From the NCBI RefSeq assembly GCF_030272615.1, contig NC_081406.1:140338361-140402360 (forward strand): a DNA stretch of 64,000 nt, given 5' to 3'. Positions 35,385-48,442 of the stretch are shown piece by piece. The notes under the pieces were generated by a model. The model was given only the letters and a program-made list of their open reading frames with translations, was not told the origin of the DNA and ran no database searches. The position numbers and the translations under genes were made by a program. The stretch comes from Cryptomeria japonica (lineage: Eukaryota > Streptophyta > Pinopsida > Cupressales > Cupressaceae). Each line of letters begins with the position of its first letter. The stretch's first letter is position 1.

Positions 35385-38058
35385 CACTAAAACTTCTGTT
35401 GAATCAACTAAATAGGCATATCTCGGAACCCATTAAGCCACAAAATCTCAACTACAACACATTGGCCAAACCAACTCACTCAATATAAGGCATGTGTTGC
35501 CACTTCAAGTGATTTCATTTGGTCAGTAGCATCAACAACCAACTATCTAAGTTTTCCAATAGGGGTAGACAAATTACCAATGCCAGTCTCTGGTAGGAGA
35601 CTTGACAAAATGTCAACAGCAGTCTGAATTTTTTCTGCTTCTTTTCTCTACTCTTTCAATCTTTTCTTTTGGGCTTGAGATTGCATCACTGTTGCAATCT
35701 TCATTAGTTCAGATACGCTCAATTTGTTGACATCAATTGCACCTTGTATATTGATTGAGTCATCATCATCATCAGTTTGCTACTTCACCTTTACTTTTTC
35801 CTTTTCATCCTTTTTCTCTGTTGTCTTCTCCTTTGTTTTCTATTTCTATTTCTCTGATTAATCCTCTAGAGTGGATTTAGTGACTGGTGTCAGTTGACTT
35901 TCAACTTAGTTTTTTTTTTTTTTCTGGTGGTAGTTGGATATCCACACTTGGTTTTGTAACCGGTGTTTCAGTTGTTTCCTATGTATTAGTAATGACCAGT
36001 TGTTGTTCAGTTTCTTTAATAGGTTCAATGTCATTTCCAGTTAGATCAATAGTATCAACAATATCTTCAACTTCATCCAATGAGAATATTACTGGTGTGG
36101 AACTTGTTTCACCCTTATCCTTGATAGGATAGGCAACATTCGGTGTAATAAACTCTTCAGCATCTTGCTCCGGTGGAGATCCAGTGTCAGTCTGATTAGG
36201 CTTATTATCACATTCTTTCAAAAGTGCATTCATCCTTTGAATATCTTGGGCTATAGGATGAGTATCATCTTCAATAGGTTGAAACTTTCCATCCAATAAC
36301 CTTAGTCTCCTTGATTTAGAATGAAACTTCCCTTTGTACTTAGCAAGCAATGCTAACAACTCATCTTGAGACAACTCAGGAAAATATTGAATAAAAACTC
36401 TATCAATAATTTCTTGATCCTTATCTACAACCATTTGCCATTTATTTTCAAGAATTGAATATAAAGAATTAGAAATGTCCTTTTTAATATCTTGTGGTGA
36501 TTGGTTGTATTGACACGGGTAATTGATTACCTCTTGAAAATTTCTTGCTTCTAACCTTCATCAAATTAATCGAAATATATTTTTACATTATCAAAATGTT
36601 TATTCTTTAATAGCTTCAGAGTCCTGTCAAAATGAATCGCTGGTTTCCAAGATATAACATCAATAGAAATTTTTTTATTAGGGATTTCCCCTATAGATTT
36701 AGATTTCTTACTGGTTGCCTTTAGCTTCTTCTGCTCTTCATCGGACTCGGTTCCATCAGATTTTGCTTGAAGAATGAGATATCTGCCTCTCTTCTTTGTT
36801 AGAATCTGCTTCATTGCATATACTCTGGGTATAGGTTCCTTTTTTATTTGAATACTTCTAGTCACCCTTGTATCAGTGGTCACAGAAGCTACTTTCTCAA
36901 CTTTCTTCTTTTTCTCCTTAGAACTACAGGATTGAGCAGGTGCAATCCTTTCCTAGTAAGTTCCCAGTATTTTCTTCTTTTTATCCTTAGGAGATTCCAA
37001 AAGGTTGTTGGCATAACTGATTAGCAAGTCATAGTTGACTTCATAGCTCATTTCTTCCATTTCTTCTTCTCTAGGTTCAACGGCCTCCATAAGGCAAAAG
37101 TTAGTGGTTATAGTGAAATAGATGTCTTTTTCAAAGTGTTTCACCACTTCATCTGATAACCTTAATCTCATGATCATCTTTTTTTGAAAATCATTAAAAT
37201 ATCTATTCATGGCAACATGAAATGTGTTCTTCATAGCCTTAATGCTATTATTGATTTGGGTTGTCACCGGTATGTCCTTGGACCATTGAATATCACCAAT
37301 TCCTGGAATGAAATTCCGAAAGTAGAAAAATAAACCAATCAATAGTTGACCATATTTAAACTTTTGACTATTGTCCTTCTTAATTGATTCTAAGTTCAGC
37401 ATCAATTGACTTCTCACTACCTCACACAAAACATAATCTGCATTCTCTACCATCATCCTATAGGTGGCATGCACAAAAACAGACGATACATTGTTCATCC
37501 TGCTAGAATGGAATATCTGATAGCCAATAACCATTATTGCAAATATAACTACTAGATCTGCAATGTTGTTGACCGATATAGCATGACCATCAGTAGTGTC
37601 AGTGCAATAATAGTTTCCATTGAGATTGTCCTCAATTTTGGTACTTCACTGATTTGGCAGAAACCAATCACTGCATGAATAGCCTCCTTAGTGATGGTGT
37701 GAGATCTATCAAGATACATGTTCCCACCATGTGCATGAATAAGGATAATCCTAGCATTCTCTTCCTCAAAATCTTCAAGAAAATAGGCTGCATTATGAAA
37801 ACCCTTTTCATAAACCCTAATATATTTGGGTTTCATCTTCCAATTCTTATTACACAAAGATTTGAGCTGAGAATAGATTGCTAATGACCCTAGATCTTCA
37901 ATTTTGCAATCAATGTAACTAGACAAATCTCCTTTAATCAAAACACCATTAGGAACTTTAGACAATGCATTATATGACTCTATTTTATCTGATCCCATAG
38001 ACTCCATAGCTTCAGTAGTAATCATAAGACTCTCTGCTAGTGTAGACGATGATGCCAT
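35385..38058 (-). pseudogene. second protein gene of E, about 890 codons, decayed
   Basis: It starts MASSSTLAESL at 38058. An N-terminal globular part (to about 37000) contains KYGQLLIGLFFYFRNFIPG, placed like the PFGWYSLLMHMFLF block of F. A Lys-rich linker (36900-36600), then an acidic and helical C-terminal part follow. A frameshift lies near 37575, another between 36560 and 36440, and several stops occur (for example TAG at 36953). No polymerase or integrase motif. By design it is a distant relative of the F and J proteins; this is inference from architecture and a few shared blocks, not an alignment score. Confidence 0.65.
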
Positions 38059-38390
38059 TCAAGATAATCTGACTTACAAGAGAATATTGATCAAAATACC
38101 TTATTTTCTTTTGAGTTTCTAGGATTTCTGGTTTCTTTCTCGTATGCATACCTGATTCACCTTTCCTTGTCTTCAAATGTGATTCAACTTTTGATCCATA
38201 GCACAAATCCATTCACAATCTGCTAACAATTTTATATTTCACTCTACAAGTTCTCACAAATTCTTCTTCAAATGCAATTAGGGTAAAAATAACTTAGTAA
38301 ATCTCTTTTATTAACTTACCCACTGCATTAATTACACTATCGATAGGGTAACAAACCCCAATTACCACTTAACAAACTCGCTTGTACTGG

Positions 38391-38398
38391 TAGGTATA
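38391..38398 (-). promoter_or_regulatory. possible TATA box of the E second gene
   Basis: On the minus strand ttatatacc lies about 335 bp before the ATG at 38058. It may drive the gene independently of the LTR. The distance allows a long leader or a leader intron. Weak evidence. Confidence 0.3.
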
Positions 38399-38549
38399 TA
38401 ACCGGTTGGTAATCCTTAGAAAACTGATAGATAACAATATAAAAAACTCACATATTACAACTCGAAATGCAAATTTGTCTTGCCATACACTCTTTAAGGG
38501 GTCCAGAAGTATATTTATCGATATGCTCCCTTTAGGCTTGTTGACAAGC

Positions 38550-39868
38550 TCAGTTCACTGGTGCATGATTCTCCACACTAGGTGAAGGGTTTGATTCTTC
38601 TACTAGCTTGTCGTCACTTTTCTTTTTCCAAATTTTGTTCATCTCTGCTTTGGTTTCTTCAACATCAACCTTTTGCTTTCCTTTCGGATCTTCAGAGTGG
38701 TTTACCGGTTTGTTCTTCTTTTCTCTATAGAACTTAGCCATGTGTCCCAGTTTATGATAATAATAGTAGGCCATCCCAGATGCTCTCCAAGGTCCTGCAT
38801 TACCTCTTCTAGTCCTTCTTCTGCAGTTCATAGATACATGACCAAATTTATTGCAAATTATGTGAATCACATTTGTTACCTTCTTCATCTCATATGGACT
38901 AAACTGGTTGACATAGGGTTTTTGCCAGTTCATGCTCCTCCGGTTGTCATAAGTCCTTCTCCAGCCACCAATAGGTCTTGGTTTCATGTGAGGTGCCAGA
39001 TTGTTTGCTCCATATCTGCATTCAACTGATCTATGTCCATATATGTTTCATGTGTAAGAATGACCTTCAAATCTTCAAGACACATGTCTAGTATTAGCAT
39101 TATAGCCTGTGTTCTCATTAGATCTGCTTCTACACACATTAGTAGTATGTCTAGGTTTGTGATAGATAAAGAAAGCAGGTTTGTATGCTTTCTTACCGGT
39201 AGGTTTCTTAGCCTTAGGAGAATTTTTACCTTTATGCATGTTTCTCTTGGTACTAGAAGATTCTCCTTTCTCAGATGTGTTGAATCCTAATTTAGATGTG
39301 TCACCTTTCATTCTCTAAGATTGGATTTGTTCATTAAACATAGAGGAGCTCTTGTAAAACTTGTCAAGCTTCCATTAGCCTTAGTAAGCTCTTTGGTAAG
39401 ATCTTCATTATGCTTTATAAGAGTCTCTCTAAGAGGCATTGCCATCTCAAGATCTAACTATAATGCTTCTTTCTCTTCCTTATCCTCTTGCCGATGTCCT
39501 TGCAAAGCTGAATTCTCCTGCTTGATCTTAGAAATATCATGATCTCTCTCTTTGATTAGGTCTTCAGCTACCCTCCTTGCTTCAATTTCTTCACTCATAT
39601 AGATTGTTAGGGCTTCACATTCTCTCCTTAGGTTTATCTTTTCACCATTTAGTTTCTCCACTTCTTTAGCCAGTGCATCAATGTTGGACTCATCTAAAGA
39701 ATTGTTATCCGATATATCCAATAATTTCTTAGTCAACTCTCTCCTCTTTACTTGTGAATCTTTGAATCTACCTCTCAGGGTTTCAAGCTCTTCCCTGGTT
39801 GCATCAAGTACTCTAGCCATCTCTCTATAACTCATATCCCCCATACTAAATTTAGGGTTTCCTTGCAA
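38550..39868 (-). pseudogene. gag: gag-like protein of E: coiled coil plus zinc knuckles
   Basis: Read on the minus strand: a start near 39868, a strongly charged helical region (about 39868-39458) likely to form a coiled coil, a Lys-rich basic part (about 39300-39180), then three CCHC-type knuckles in varying decay. One is near 39170 (YHKPRHTTNVC), one near 38850 (ICNKFGHVSMNC) and one near 38750 (YYYYHKLGHMAKFY). Some Cys have become Tyr. A frameshift lies between 39458 and 39311, and the last frame ends at 38550. The place directly after the 5' LTR and the knuckles support a nucleocapsid-like role in packaging element RNA. Confidence 0.65.
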
Positions 39869-39892
39869 GTGGTTAGGCCTTAAGGAAGTTAG

Positions 39893-39904
39893 GCTCTAAT
39901 ACCA
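39893..39904 (-). other. primer-binding site of E
   Basis: On the minus strand tggtattagagc, two bases after the 5' LTR end. It matches the initiator methionine tRNA site TGGTATCAGAGC except for one C/T change. Confidence 0.85.
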
Positions 39905-39906
39905 AT

Positions 39907-40854
39907 TAATAGACTTATAAATAACTAAGCGAGGGGGTGAATCAGTGATAATAAAAACAATAACACTTTAAACCCTGACTGATAAAAATATTTAACCAGT
40001 TTACTTAGAACTTTGCATGCAATCCAAAGTATTATAAAATCATTCACAACAAGTAAAACATTCACCATAACACTAGTATTTATACATGGAAAACCCAACT
40101 GGGAAAAACCATGGTGAGATGGGAGTCACAAGTTAACTATCTGTAGTAAAAGGTAACTAATCGATTAAGGTCTACAAAGTGCTCTGATAGGAGTGAATCA
40201 TGTTAGAGATTCCAAAACTCTGTTAGGAGCTATACTTGGTTAAAGGTAATACCTTGTTGGGAGTAACCTCGGTAGAGAATTTCAAATCCAAACTAATGGA
40301 TCACTTGGTTAGAGGATTTGTAAAATGAAGCTTGTTAGAGCTTACCTAGTTAGGGGATTTAACTATTGTAGTGATTAGATAACAATAGGTGGTATGATCT
40401 AGAAATAGAACATCTTTCTTGTATAGATCCTTTTCTTCTCACTCAATACTGCATCGCCGACATACTCTGCAATTCGCATCAACTCTAACTCTTAACACAA
40501 CTTGTATCTTGCATCATAAAAATAGTTCATCACAATGCCTTTTTTATATACAATAGATTTCATGTCAGCCTCAAGAACCTCATCATAATTTTCTAGGTTC
40601 AGTGTATTTAGACAATCTTCCATAACACATCACCAAAAAAGTTGGTTAGAGTTAACACATCATGACCAGTGATAACTCATCACACAATTTGTGAAACCGG
40701 TTTAAACATCGATATTGGTTTAGTGTTAACCGCTTCCAATTCTTATACCGATTGTCTCCATGTGCCTCCTTGTTGCTCTTTGCTGCATCTTGAAGCTGGT
40801 AACAATAGAATTGACCAAAACCAATTGTCTTTCCTGCATATATTGGATGTCAAC
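39907..40854 (-). mobile_element. 5' LTR of E, part next to its internal region
   Basis: It contains the copia LTR core motif reversed (near 40088-40125) and the gagggggtgaatcagtg block. D interrupts it at 40854, and it resumes at 48262. The outer end has TA in place of the usual CA. Confidence 0.8.
40850..40854. repeat. target-site duplication of D, left (tcaac)
   Basis: The bases tcaac directly precede D and recur at 48257-48261 directly after it. Confidence 0.92.
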
Positions 40855-42340
40855 TGATGAATTAATGATGAACAGTTAGTACCAAACCAGTACTGAGAGG
40901 GGGGGATGAATCAGTATAGGCAAAAACACTTTCTTGAAACTGGTTTGACTGCACACATTGAACTTTGACTGCCAAGCAATAACACCGGTCTAAATCAGAT
41001 TACTATCCGAACAACACAGTGAGAATGTGAAAGACATAAACCAGTAACTCTTAGCTTTCCACACAATCTAATACCTCATTTCCACTTCACTCTTATGCAT
41101 AAATGGGTAATCTATCATCAAAAATATAACGACTACTAGTTCAACATGTTTTACCACTTTGACATAAAACACTAAACCATCACATGAAAGAAATCACACA
41201 TGACACACTGATTTTTCACGTGGAAACCCAACTGGGAAAAACCACGGTGGGGATGAATACCCACAAGCTGTTCTTTGAACTCTTTTGAAGTCCGCTTTGT
41301 TAGGAGCCTAGTCTGGTTAAAGACTATTACAATAGGTTCTGCTAAGAACCGATCCTGCTAGGGATCACCTGGTTAAGGGATGGCTAAATACCCAGTTAAA
41401 GGTTAGAACCATGTTAAAGGTTACCTTGCAAGAGGATTTGAAGAACTCATTGATTTGAGTCACCCTGTTAAAGCTACCCAGTTAAGGGATTTTCCAACTA
41501 TTGAAATGGTTAGAAGTTAACAAGTGATACACTAATCTGATAACAACACTCAATGCTAAGGCAGATCCACTTTAGCTCCTCCTCTTCTGCAATCACACTC
41601 TGCAGGTATCAACACACTTCTCTAGTTTGGCAAGAATTAAGTATCATTTCACTTGGATACATACATAACATTTTTCAACAACTTCAAAATCAAAAACATC
41701 ATCGACCTTATAGGAAACAGATAGGTTGATAGTATAAACCCTAAACCCTAAACATTTAGGTTTTACAATCTAGTTGGTTCAATCCTAACCGTTAACCACA
41801 CTGCATCGAATACAATAGTCTTGAACAGATCTCAAGATGTTCTCCAACGTTCATTCTTTGCCACTTCAGGAAGCTGATAACTCATCACGCGCTCTCCGCC
41901 GTTTACAAAGACTTCTAACATTCCTGAGGTAGATAGGATCAATCTCCATGCAAGGTCCTTAAGTAAATCCTTCACGCGCACAAGGATGACATTGCAACAC
42001 TTATCTGGTCTTCATTACAAAGCTAACTCATCACAAGAAGTCATCAGTTAAATCGCACAATCTTGGTATGCATCAATCCGGAAACCCTAAAGCTGAGACT
42101 ACCAACCGGTAGTCATGCTAGATGAAACCCCGATACCAAACTTCCATATACCTGTTCTCATTCCAACATACCGGTTCACCTTGAACAAACATACCGCTTC
42201 ACTTTTTTACAAATACCGGTTTACATCAACATACCAGTTCTCTTGCCAGTTTGCTTACTACTGGTTCATACTTCATCATATTGACATCAATGACAACATA
42301 CAATATCATCATGTCATCATGCTCTGCACATATGCCAACA
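40855..42340 (-). repeat. 3' LTR of D
   Basis: Starts tgatgaattaatgatg on plus (LTR end) and finishes atatgccaaca (LTR start TGTTGGCATAT on minus). Paired with 46752-48256. Carries the reversed core motif at about 41218-41258. Confidence 0.95.
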
Positions 42341-42356
42341 ATCTCCCCCTTTGGCA
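42341..42356 (-). other. polypurine tract of D
   Basis: On the minus strand tgccaaagggggagat directly before the 3' LTR. Element C has the same kind of tract (57871-57884). Confidence 0.9.
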
Positions 42357-42588
42357 TTGATGGCAATATACAAAGATATATTTCTACTTTTGCTTCACAT
42401 CTTCTCCCCAATATGGCAGATATCTTTTCTTCTTCATAGCTTCTCCCCCTTTGACAACAATGCCAAAGTGGAGGCATACACATCTGTGTTTCACTATGCT
42501 GCTCCCCCTAAGGAGTGGCATCCTTCAACACACCAATCCTAAAAAAGATATATCAATGTAAAACCTGACTGATGTGGAGCACAAACCT

Positions 42589-45500
42589 TTAGTTCACCTC
42601 TTGAAGGGGTAGCACCCCTAATTCACCTCTCAAATAGGTAAAGGTAGCCTTCAGTAGAGGCTTGGTGAATATGTCTACTAACTACTCCTTACTGGAAACA
42701 TGTTCCAATACAACCTCTTTGTTTTGAACCTTCTCCCTTAAGAAATGATACTTGAGCTCAAAGTGCTTGGTTCTAGCATGTAAAACCGGATTCTTGGAGA
42801 TGTTAATTGCACTTGTGTTGTCACAAAATATACTTACCGGTTTAAATACAGGAACTTTGAAGACATTTAATACATGCTTCATCCAAATTGTTTGGGTACA
42901 GTTCATAAATACTGCAACATACTCCACTTCTGCTATAGACTGAGAGATACAACTCTACTTCTTACTCATCCATGAGACTAGTCTACCACCAAGAAAGAGT
43001 GCACCATTGGTTGTGCTCTTTCGGTCGTCCACATTACCTGCTCAATCAACATTTGTAAACACTTTCAGGTTGAAATTATTAGTGTATGGATACCATAATC
43101 CATAGTCAATAGTTCCCTTTTGATATCTCAGAACCCGCTTGACTGCTACCAAGTGGGATTCTCTTGGGCTTTTCTGGAACCGTGCAACAATGCCCACTAC
43201 ATGTGCAATGTCCGGTCTTCTATGTACTACATAGTGCAACTTACCAATCATTGATCAGTATTCCTTCTCATTTACCAATGTTGAGTCATCTTCCTTTGAT
43301 AGTTTACAACCGGTCACCATCGGTGTACCAACCGATTTGTTGTCTTCCATGCCAAAGGTCTTCAATACCTCTTTGACATACTTGGACTGAGTGATAAAGA
43401 TTCCATCTTTCATTTGTTGAATTTGTAGTCCAATGAAGAACTTAATCTCCCCTATAAGTGACATCTCAAATTCCTTCTTCATCTCATCTACAAAGTCATG
43501 ACTCATTTTGTCATCTCCACCAAAAATTATGTCATCAACAAATACTTCACATATCAGAATTTGATCTCCTTCTAATTTCAAGTATATATTGTTATCTTCA
43601 CTTGTTCTTTCAAATCCAATCTTCACAAGATGGGAGTGCAAGCATTCATACCATGCTCTAGGTGCCTGCTTTAGTCCATACAAGGCTTTATGTAGCCTAC
43701 ACACCATATCACTATCTTCTGATAGGGCAAACCCATCTGGTTGCTCTATATACACCTCCTCTTCTAGTATTCCATTTAGGAATGCATATTTTACATCCAT
43801 TTGATATACTTTGAATCCCTTGAAGGCTACATATGCAAGAAGCATACGAACTCCTTCCAATCTGGCTACTGGAGCAAAGGTTTCTCCATAGTCTTCTCCT
43901 TCTTCTTGAGTATATCCTTTCCACACCAATCTGGCTTTGTTTCTTACCACTATGCCATCTTCATTTAGCTTATTTCTGAAAACCCATTTGGTGCCTATGA
44001 CATTTTTATGCTCAGGTCTGGGTACCAAAGACCATGTACTATTCTTTTCTATCTAGTCAAGTTCCTCTTCCATTGCCTTGATCCAGTCTTCATCTTTATG
44101 TGCCTCTTTAAATGTTTTAGGCTCAAATTCAGAGATCATGCAAGAATTTTCTTTGACTTTTCTTCTTGTAAGAATTCCTGCATCCTTATCTCCTATGATT
44201 TGCTTTGGATCATGATTCAGCTTTACATACCTAGGAATGATCTTAGTTGTTTCCTCTTTCTTTTCTTCTTCATCCTCATCTTCATCAGTATCAACATCTA
44301 CCAGTGTAGGAGCACTGTTACTGGTGCTAGGTTGTTTTGCAACTGGTTCCCAGAAGGTTACTACTAGTTCTTCTCCTACTTGCTCACTGTCAGTTTCCAT
44401 AGGTTTCTCAGAGGTTTCATCAACTCTAACATTGATTCTTTCAACAATTCTCTAAGTCCTATTGTTGAAACATTTGAGAGCTTTTCTCTTTGTGGAATAC
44501 CCTGGGAATATTCCCTCATCACATTTTGCATCAAACTTGCTCTGATTTTCACTCCTCTTGATATAACATTTGCTACCAAACACTCTAAAGTAGCTTACCA
44601 CTGGTGTCTTATCGGTCCAATACTCATAAGGAGTTTTATCCTTACCTTTCTTGATGAGTACCCAGTTCATAGTGTAGACTACAATGCTCACTACTTCTCT
44701 CCAAAAAGTGTGAGCAACCTTCCCTTGGATCAACATAGTTCTGGTTGCTTCAACTATAGTCTAGTTGTTCCTCTCTGCTAGGCCATTCTGTTATGAAGTC
44801 TGGGTGGTAGACAGTTGCCTCTTGATGTTGTTCTCTTCATAGTACTTGTTGAACTCACTGGAAATGAATTCCCCTCCTTGATTAGTTCTTAGGCACTTAA
44901 TCCTCTTACCGCTTTCTTTTTCAACTAGTGCTTTGAAGGCTTTGAACTTTCCAAAGGCTTCAGACTTGTCCTTCAAGAATGTGACCCACATAATTCTTGA
45001 GCAATCATTAGTAAGAATCATAAAATACCTATCTCCCTGCACACTCCTAGTTTTCATAGGACCACACAAATCAGTATGCACAAGATCAAGTAAATTGTCT
45101 ATAGTGAAAGACTTACATTTGAAGGTTGAGGAAGACATTTTCCCTAGTTGACACTCTCTGCACAAAGGATTCTCTGGTTTTCTCAGCATAGGTAAACCTC
45201 TAACTACCTTGATCTTACTAGCCTTCACAATATTATCAAAGTTTACATGGCAGAGTCTCCTATGCCATATCCAGCTATCATAAAATTTAGCCATCAGACA
45301 TGTACTTATATTTGCATTCAGCTGAAATAAGTTACCTTTGGTCTGCATGCCGTTGGCCACCAGTTCACCATTCTTTCCTTTGAGTCTGCATATTCCATTC
45401 CTAAATTCCATAGTGAGACCACTCTCATTCAGCTGGGCAACACTCAGAAGGTTGTGTCTAAGACCATCAACCCAATATACATTGTTAGCACTACTCTTTC

Positions 45501-46680
45501 CATTCAGAGAGATGGACCCTCTACCTTTGACCATGCATAGTGCATCATTTCCAAAGCAAACCATAGCACCATCATACTCTTCCAGAGATAGAAACTTACT
45601 CTGGTCACCAGTCATATGGTGAGAACATTCACTGTCAATAATCCACTCATTGGAATTATCAAAGTGGGAGACAAGGGCCTTCTTTTCTAACACATCTTCC
45701 TTAACTGCTAAAAATACAATGTCTTCACTTTCTTCATCTTCTGATTCCTCATCAATGACATCTTCATCAACTGCTACAAAATAGTTTCTTCGGTTTCCTC
45801 CTTTGAACTTCTTGATTTTTTTTGGTTTTTCCTTATTATCACCATTAGGATAGTTTACAACAATGTGTCTTATCTTATTGCAAGAAAAGCATTTCAAAGG
45901 GAGCTTACCTCTGTATTTACCAGTTCCCTTAGGAGGTCTCTTGGCAAGAAGAGCTTCAAATTCCATTAGGATCTCCTCATCATCCATTTCTTTGCTTTGT
46001 CTTGGTTCACCACTGGTACTAGCTTCTTTGCCCTTTCTAGATGGTGCAGCAGATGCTCTAAAGGCTAATTCAGTCTTCTGAATACTATCATCATAATTAT
46101 TTAGCTCATAAGTTGTCAACTTTGCAATGATGGAGTCTAGGGATACCTTTGTATTGTCTATAGACCTCAACTCCTGAATAGCAGCAACCCTTATTGCATA
46201 GACTAGTAATAAGGATCTCAAGACTTTGCTAACAATAGTGGAATCATCTATTTTACCACCTACACTCTTGATGTCTCCATCAACAGTTTTGATTCTTATT
46301 CCATATTGTTGAATGGTCTCTCCTTCAACCATCTGCATGTCTTCAATCTTTCCCCTAAGGCTCTCTTCCTTAGCTTGTTTCACATGCTCATTGCCGCCAT
46401 AGATACTCTCAAGACCATCCCATACTTCTTTGGGATTGTCTTTATCCTGAACATCAATAAACTCAATGTTAGGTAGACTACTGATTAGGGCTTCCATAAC
46501 TTGCCCATTCTCCTGAATCTCTCTCTTTTGATCATTGGTGAGAGTACCAGTAGGGATAACATAAGCATTCTCAACATAGCTCCAGTGTTGAGCACCCATG
46601 CTTCTGATGTATATCTTCATTATGTCCTTCCATATTTTAAAGTTGTCTCTATTGAACTTTGGACCTTCCCTCTTCATCAT
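42589..46680 (-). pseudogene. gag-pol: gag-pol polyprotein of D, eight in-frame stops, no frameshift
   Basis: A single frame of 1363 codons from the ATG at 46680 to TAA at 42591. Domains in order: gag with knuckle CFSCNKIRHIVVNY (last Cys is Tyr), protease DSECSHHMTG (Gly to Glu in the usual DSGCS), integrase HHCC finger ending LCRECQLGK, integrase core (HTDLCGP, then RTNQGGEF and QNGLAERNN), reverse transcriptase with [10 protein letters not shown], and RNase H ending near 42700. Premature stops begin at 44793, 44763, 44454, 44055, 43257, 43044, 42957 and 42684: one TAA, five TAG, two TGA. Six or seven fit C-to-T or G-to-A changes at Gln, Arg or Trp codons known at those places in the family. 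The second catalytic Asp of integrase is Asn. The product would have packaged, copied and inserted the element; this copy is dead as written. Confidence 0.93.
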
Positions 46681-46737
46681 TAGAGTAGGATCTTTTCCTT
46701 AAGTGGTTAAGCTTACAACACAGACGTCCTGGAAGAT

Positions 46738-46749
46738 GCTCTAATACCA
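46738..46749 (-). other. primer-binding site of D
   Basis: On the minus strand tggtattagagc, two bases after the 5' LTR. Same one-base difference from the initiator Met site as in E. Confidence 0.9.
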
Positions 46750-46751
46750 AT

Positions 46752-48256
46752 TGATGAATTAATGATGAGTAGTTAGTACCAAACTAGTACTGAGAGGGGG
46801 GGGTGAATCAGTACAGGCAAAAACACTTTCTTGGAACCGGTTTGACTACACACACTGAACTTTGACTACCAAGCAATAACACCAGTCTAAATCAGATTAC
46901 GACTAGTACAACATAGTGAGAATGTGAAAGACATAAAATGGTAACTCTTAGCTTTCCACACAATCTAGTACCTCATTTCCACTTCACCCTTATGCATAAA
47001 CGAGTAATCTATCATCAGAAATATAATGACTGCTAGTTCAACATGTTTTACCACTTTGACATTAAACACTAAACCATCACATGAAAGATATCACACGTGA
47101 CACACTGATTTTTCATGTGGAAACCCAACTGGGAAAAACCACGGTGGGGATGAATACCCACAAGCTGTTCTTTGAACTCTTTTGAAGTCCACTTTGTTAG
47201 GAGCCTAGTCTGGTTAAAGACTATTACAATAGGTTCTGCTAGGAACCGATCTTGCTAGGGATCACCTGGTTAAGGGATGGCTAAATACCCGGTTAAAGGT
47301 TAGAACCCTGTTAAATGTTACCTCGCAAGAGGATTTGAAGAACTCATTGAATTGAGTCACCCCGTTAAAGGATTTACACAAAAGCCTGTTAAAGCTACCC
47401 GGTTAAGGGATTTTCCAACTGCTAAAATGGTTAGAAATCAATAGGTAATACATTGATCTGATAACAACACTCAATGCTAAGGTAGATCCACTTTAGCTCC
47501 TCCTCTTCTGCAATCACACTTTGCAGGTATCAACACACTTCTCCGATCTGGCAAGAATCAAGTATCACTTCACTTGGATACACACATAACATTTGCCAAA
47601 AACTTCAAAATGAAAAACATCATCGACCTTATAGGAAACAGATAGGTCGGCAGCATAAACCCTAAACCCTAAACATTTAGGTTTTACAATCTAGTTGGTT
47701 CAATCTTGACCGTTAACCACACTGCATCGAATACAACAGTCTTGAACAGATCTCAAGATGTTCTCCAACATTCATTCTTTGCTACTTCAAGAAGTTGATA
47801 ACTCATCACGTGCTCTCCACTATTTATAGAGACTTCGCACATTCCCAAGGTAGATAGGATCAATCTCCATGCAAGATCCTTAAGGAAATCCTTCACGCAC
47901 ACAAGGCTGATCTGGCAACACTTATCTGGTCTTCATTACAAACTCATCACAAGAAGTCATCAGTTAAATTGCACAATCTTGGAATGCATCAATCCATAAA
48001 CCTTGAAGCTAAGCCTACCAACTGGTAGTCATGCCAAATGAAACCCCGATACCAAACTTCCATATACCGGTTCTCATTCCAACATACTGGTTCTCCGTGA
48101 ACAAACATACTGCTTCACTTTTTCACAAATACTAGTTTACATCAACATACTGGTTCTCTTGCTAGTTTGCTTACTACCGGTTCATACTTTAGCATATTGA
48201 CATCAATGACAACATACAATATCATCATGTCATCATGCTCTGCCCATATGCCAACA
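46752..48256 (-). repeat. 5' LTR of D
   Basis: Pairs with 40855-42340. It has one additional segment near 47370-47390 (a repeated ttaaag-type unit) that accounts for much of the 19-bp length difference. Confidence 0.95.
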
Positions 48257-48261
48257 TCAAC

Positions 48262-48438
48262 ATATACCAGTTTAGACACTTCATATCGGTTGGACTTCTC
48301 TATACAAATGATACCTGTTTGCAATACAAAGACTTAGGAGTAGTACCGGTTTGACTTAACTAATATGTGTGTGTATATGTGTTCCATCAATGACAACACA
48401 TAAAGTCATCCAATATAAAAATCATCATCAAGCCAATA
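48262..48438 (-). mobile_element. 5' LTR of E, outer part
   Basis: Continues the LTR of E after D. It ends aagccaata, that is TATTGGCTT on minus, where TGTTGGC is usual for this group. LTR length without D is about 1125 bp. Confidence 0.7.
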
Positions 48439-48442
48439 GTGT

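Larger units (their letters stand above)
40855..48256 (-). mobile_element. complete Ty1/copia retrotransposon D
   Basis: 7402 bp, LTRs of 1486 and 1505 bp, tcaac duplication, primer-binding site for initiator Met tRNA, polypurine tract and one gag-pol frame. Inserted in the 5' LTR of E. LTR copies differ mainly by C/T and A/G changes. A GAG-PR-IN-RT-RH order in one frame is the Ty1/copia plan. Confidence 0.95.

Noticed and set aside
43164-44781. Several plus-strand open frames opposite D
   Set aside because: All lie within the D polyprotein region and show no domain. Shadows.
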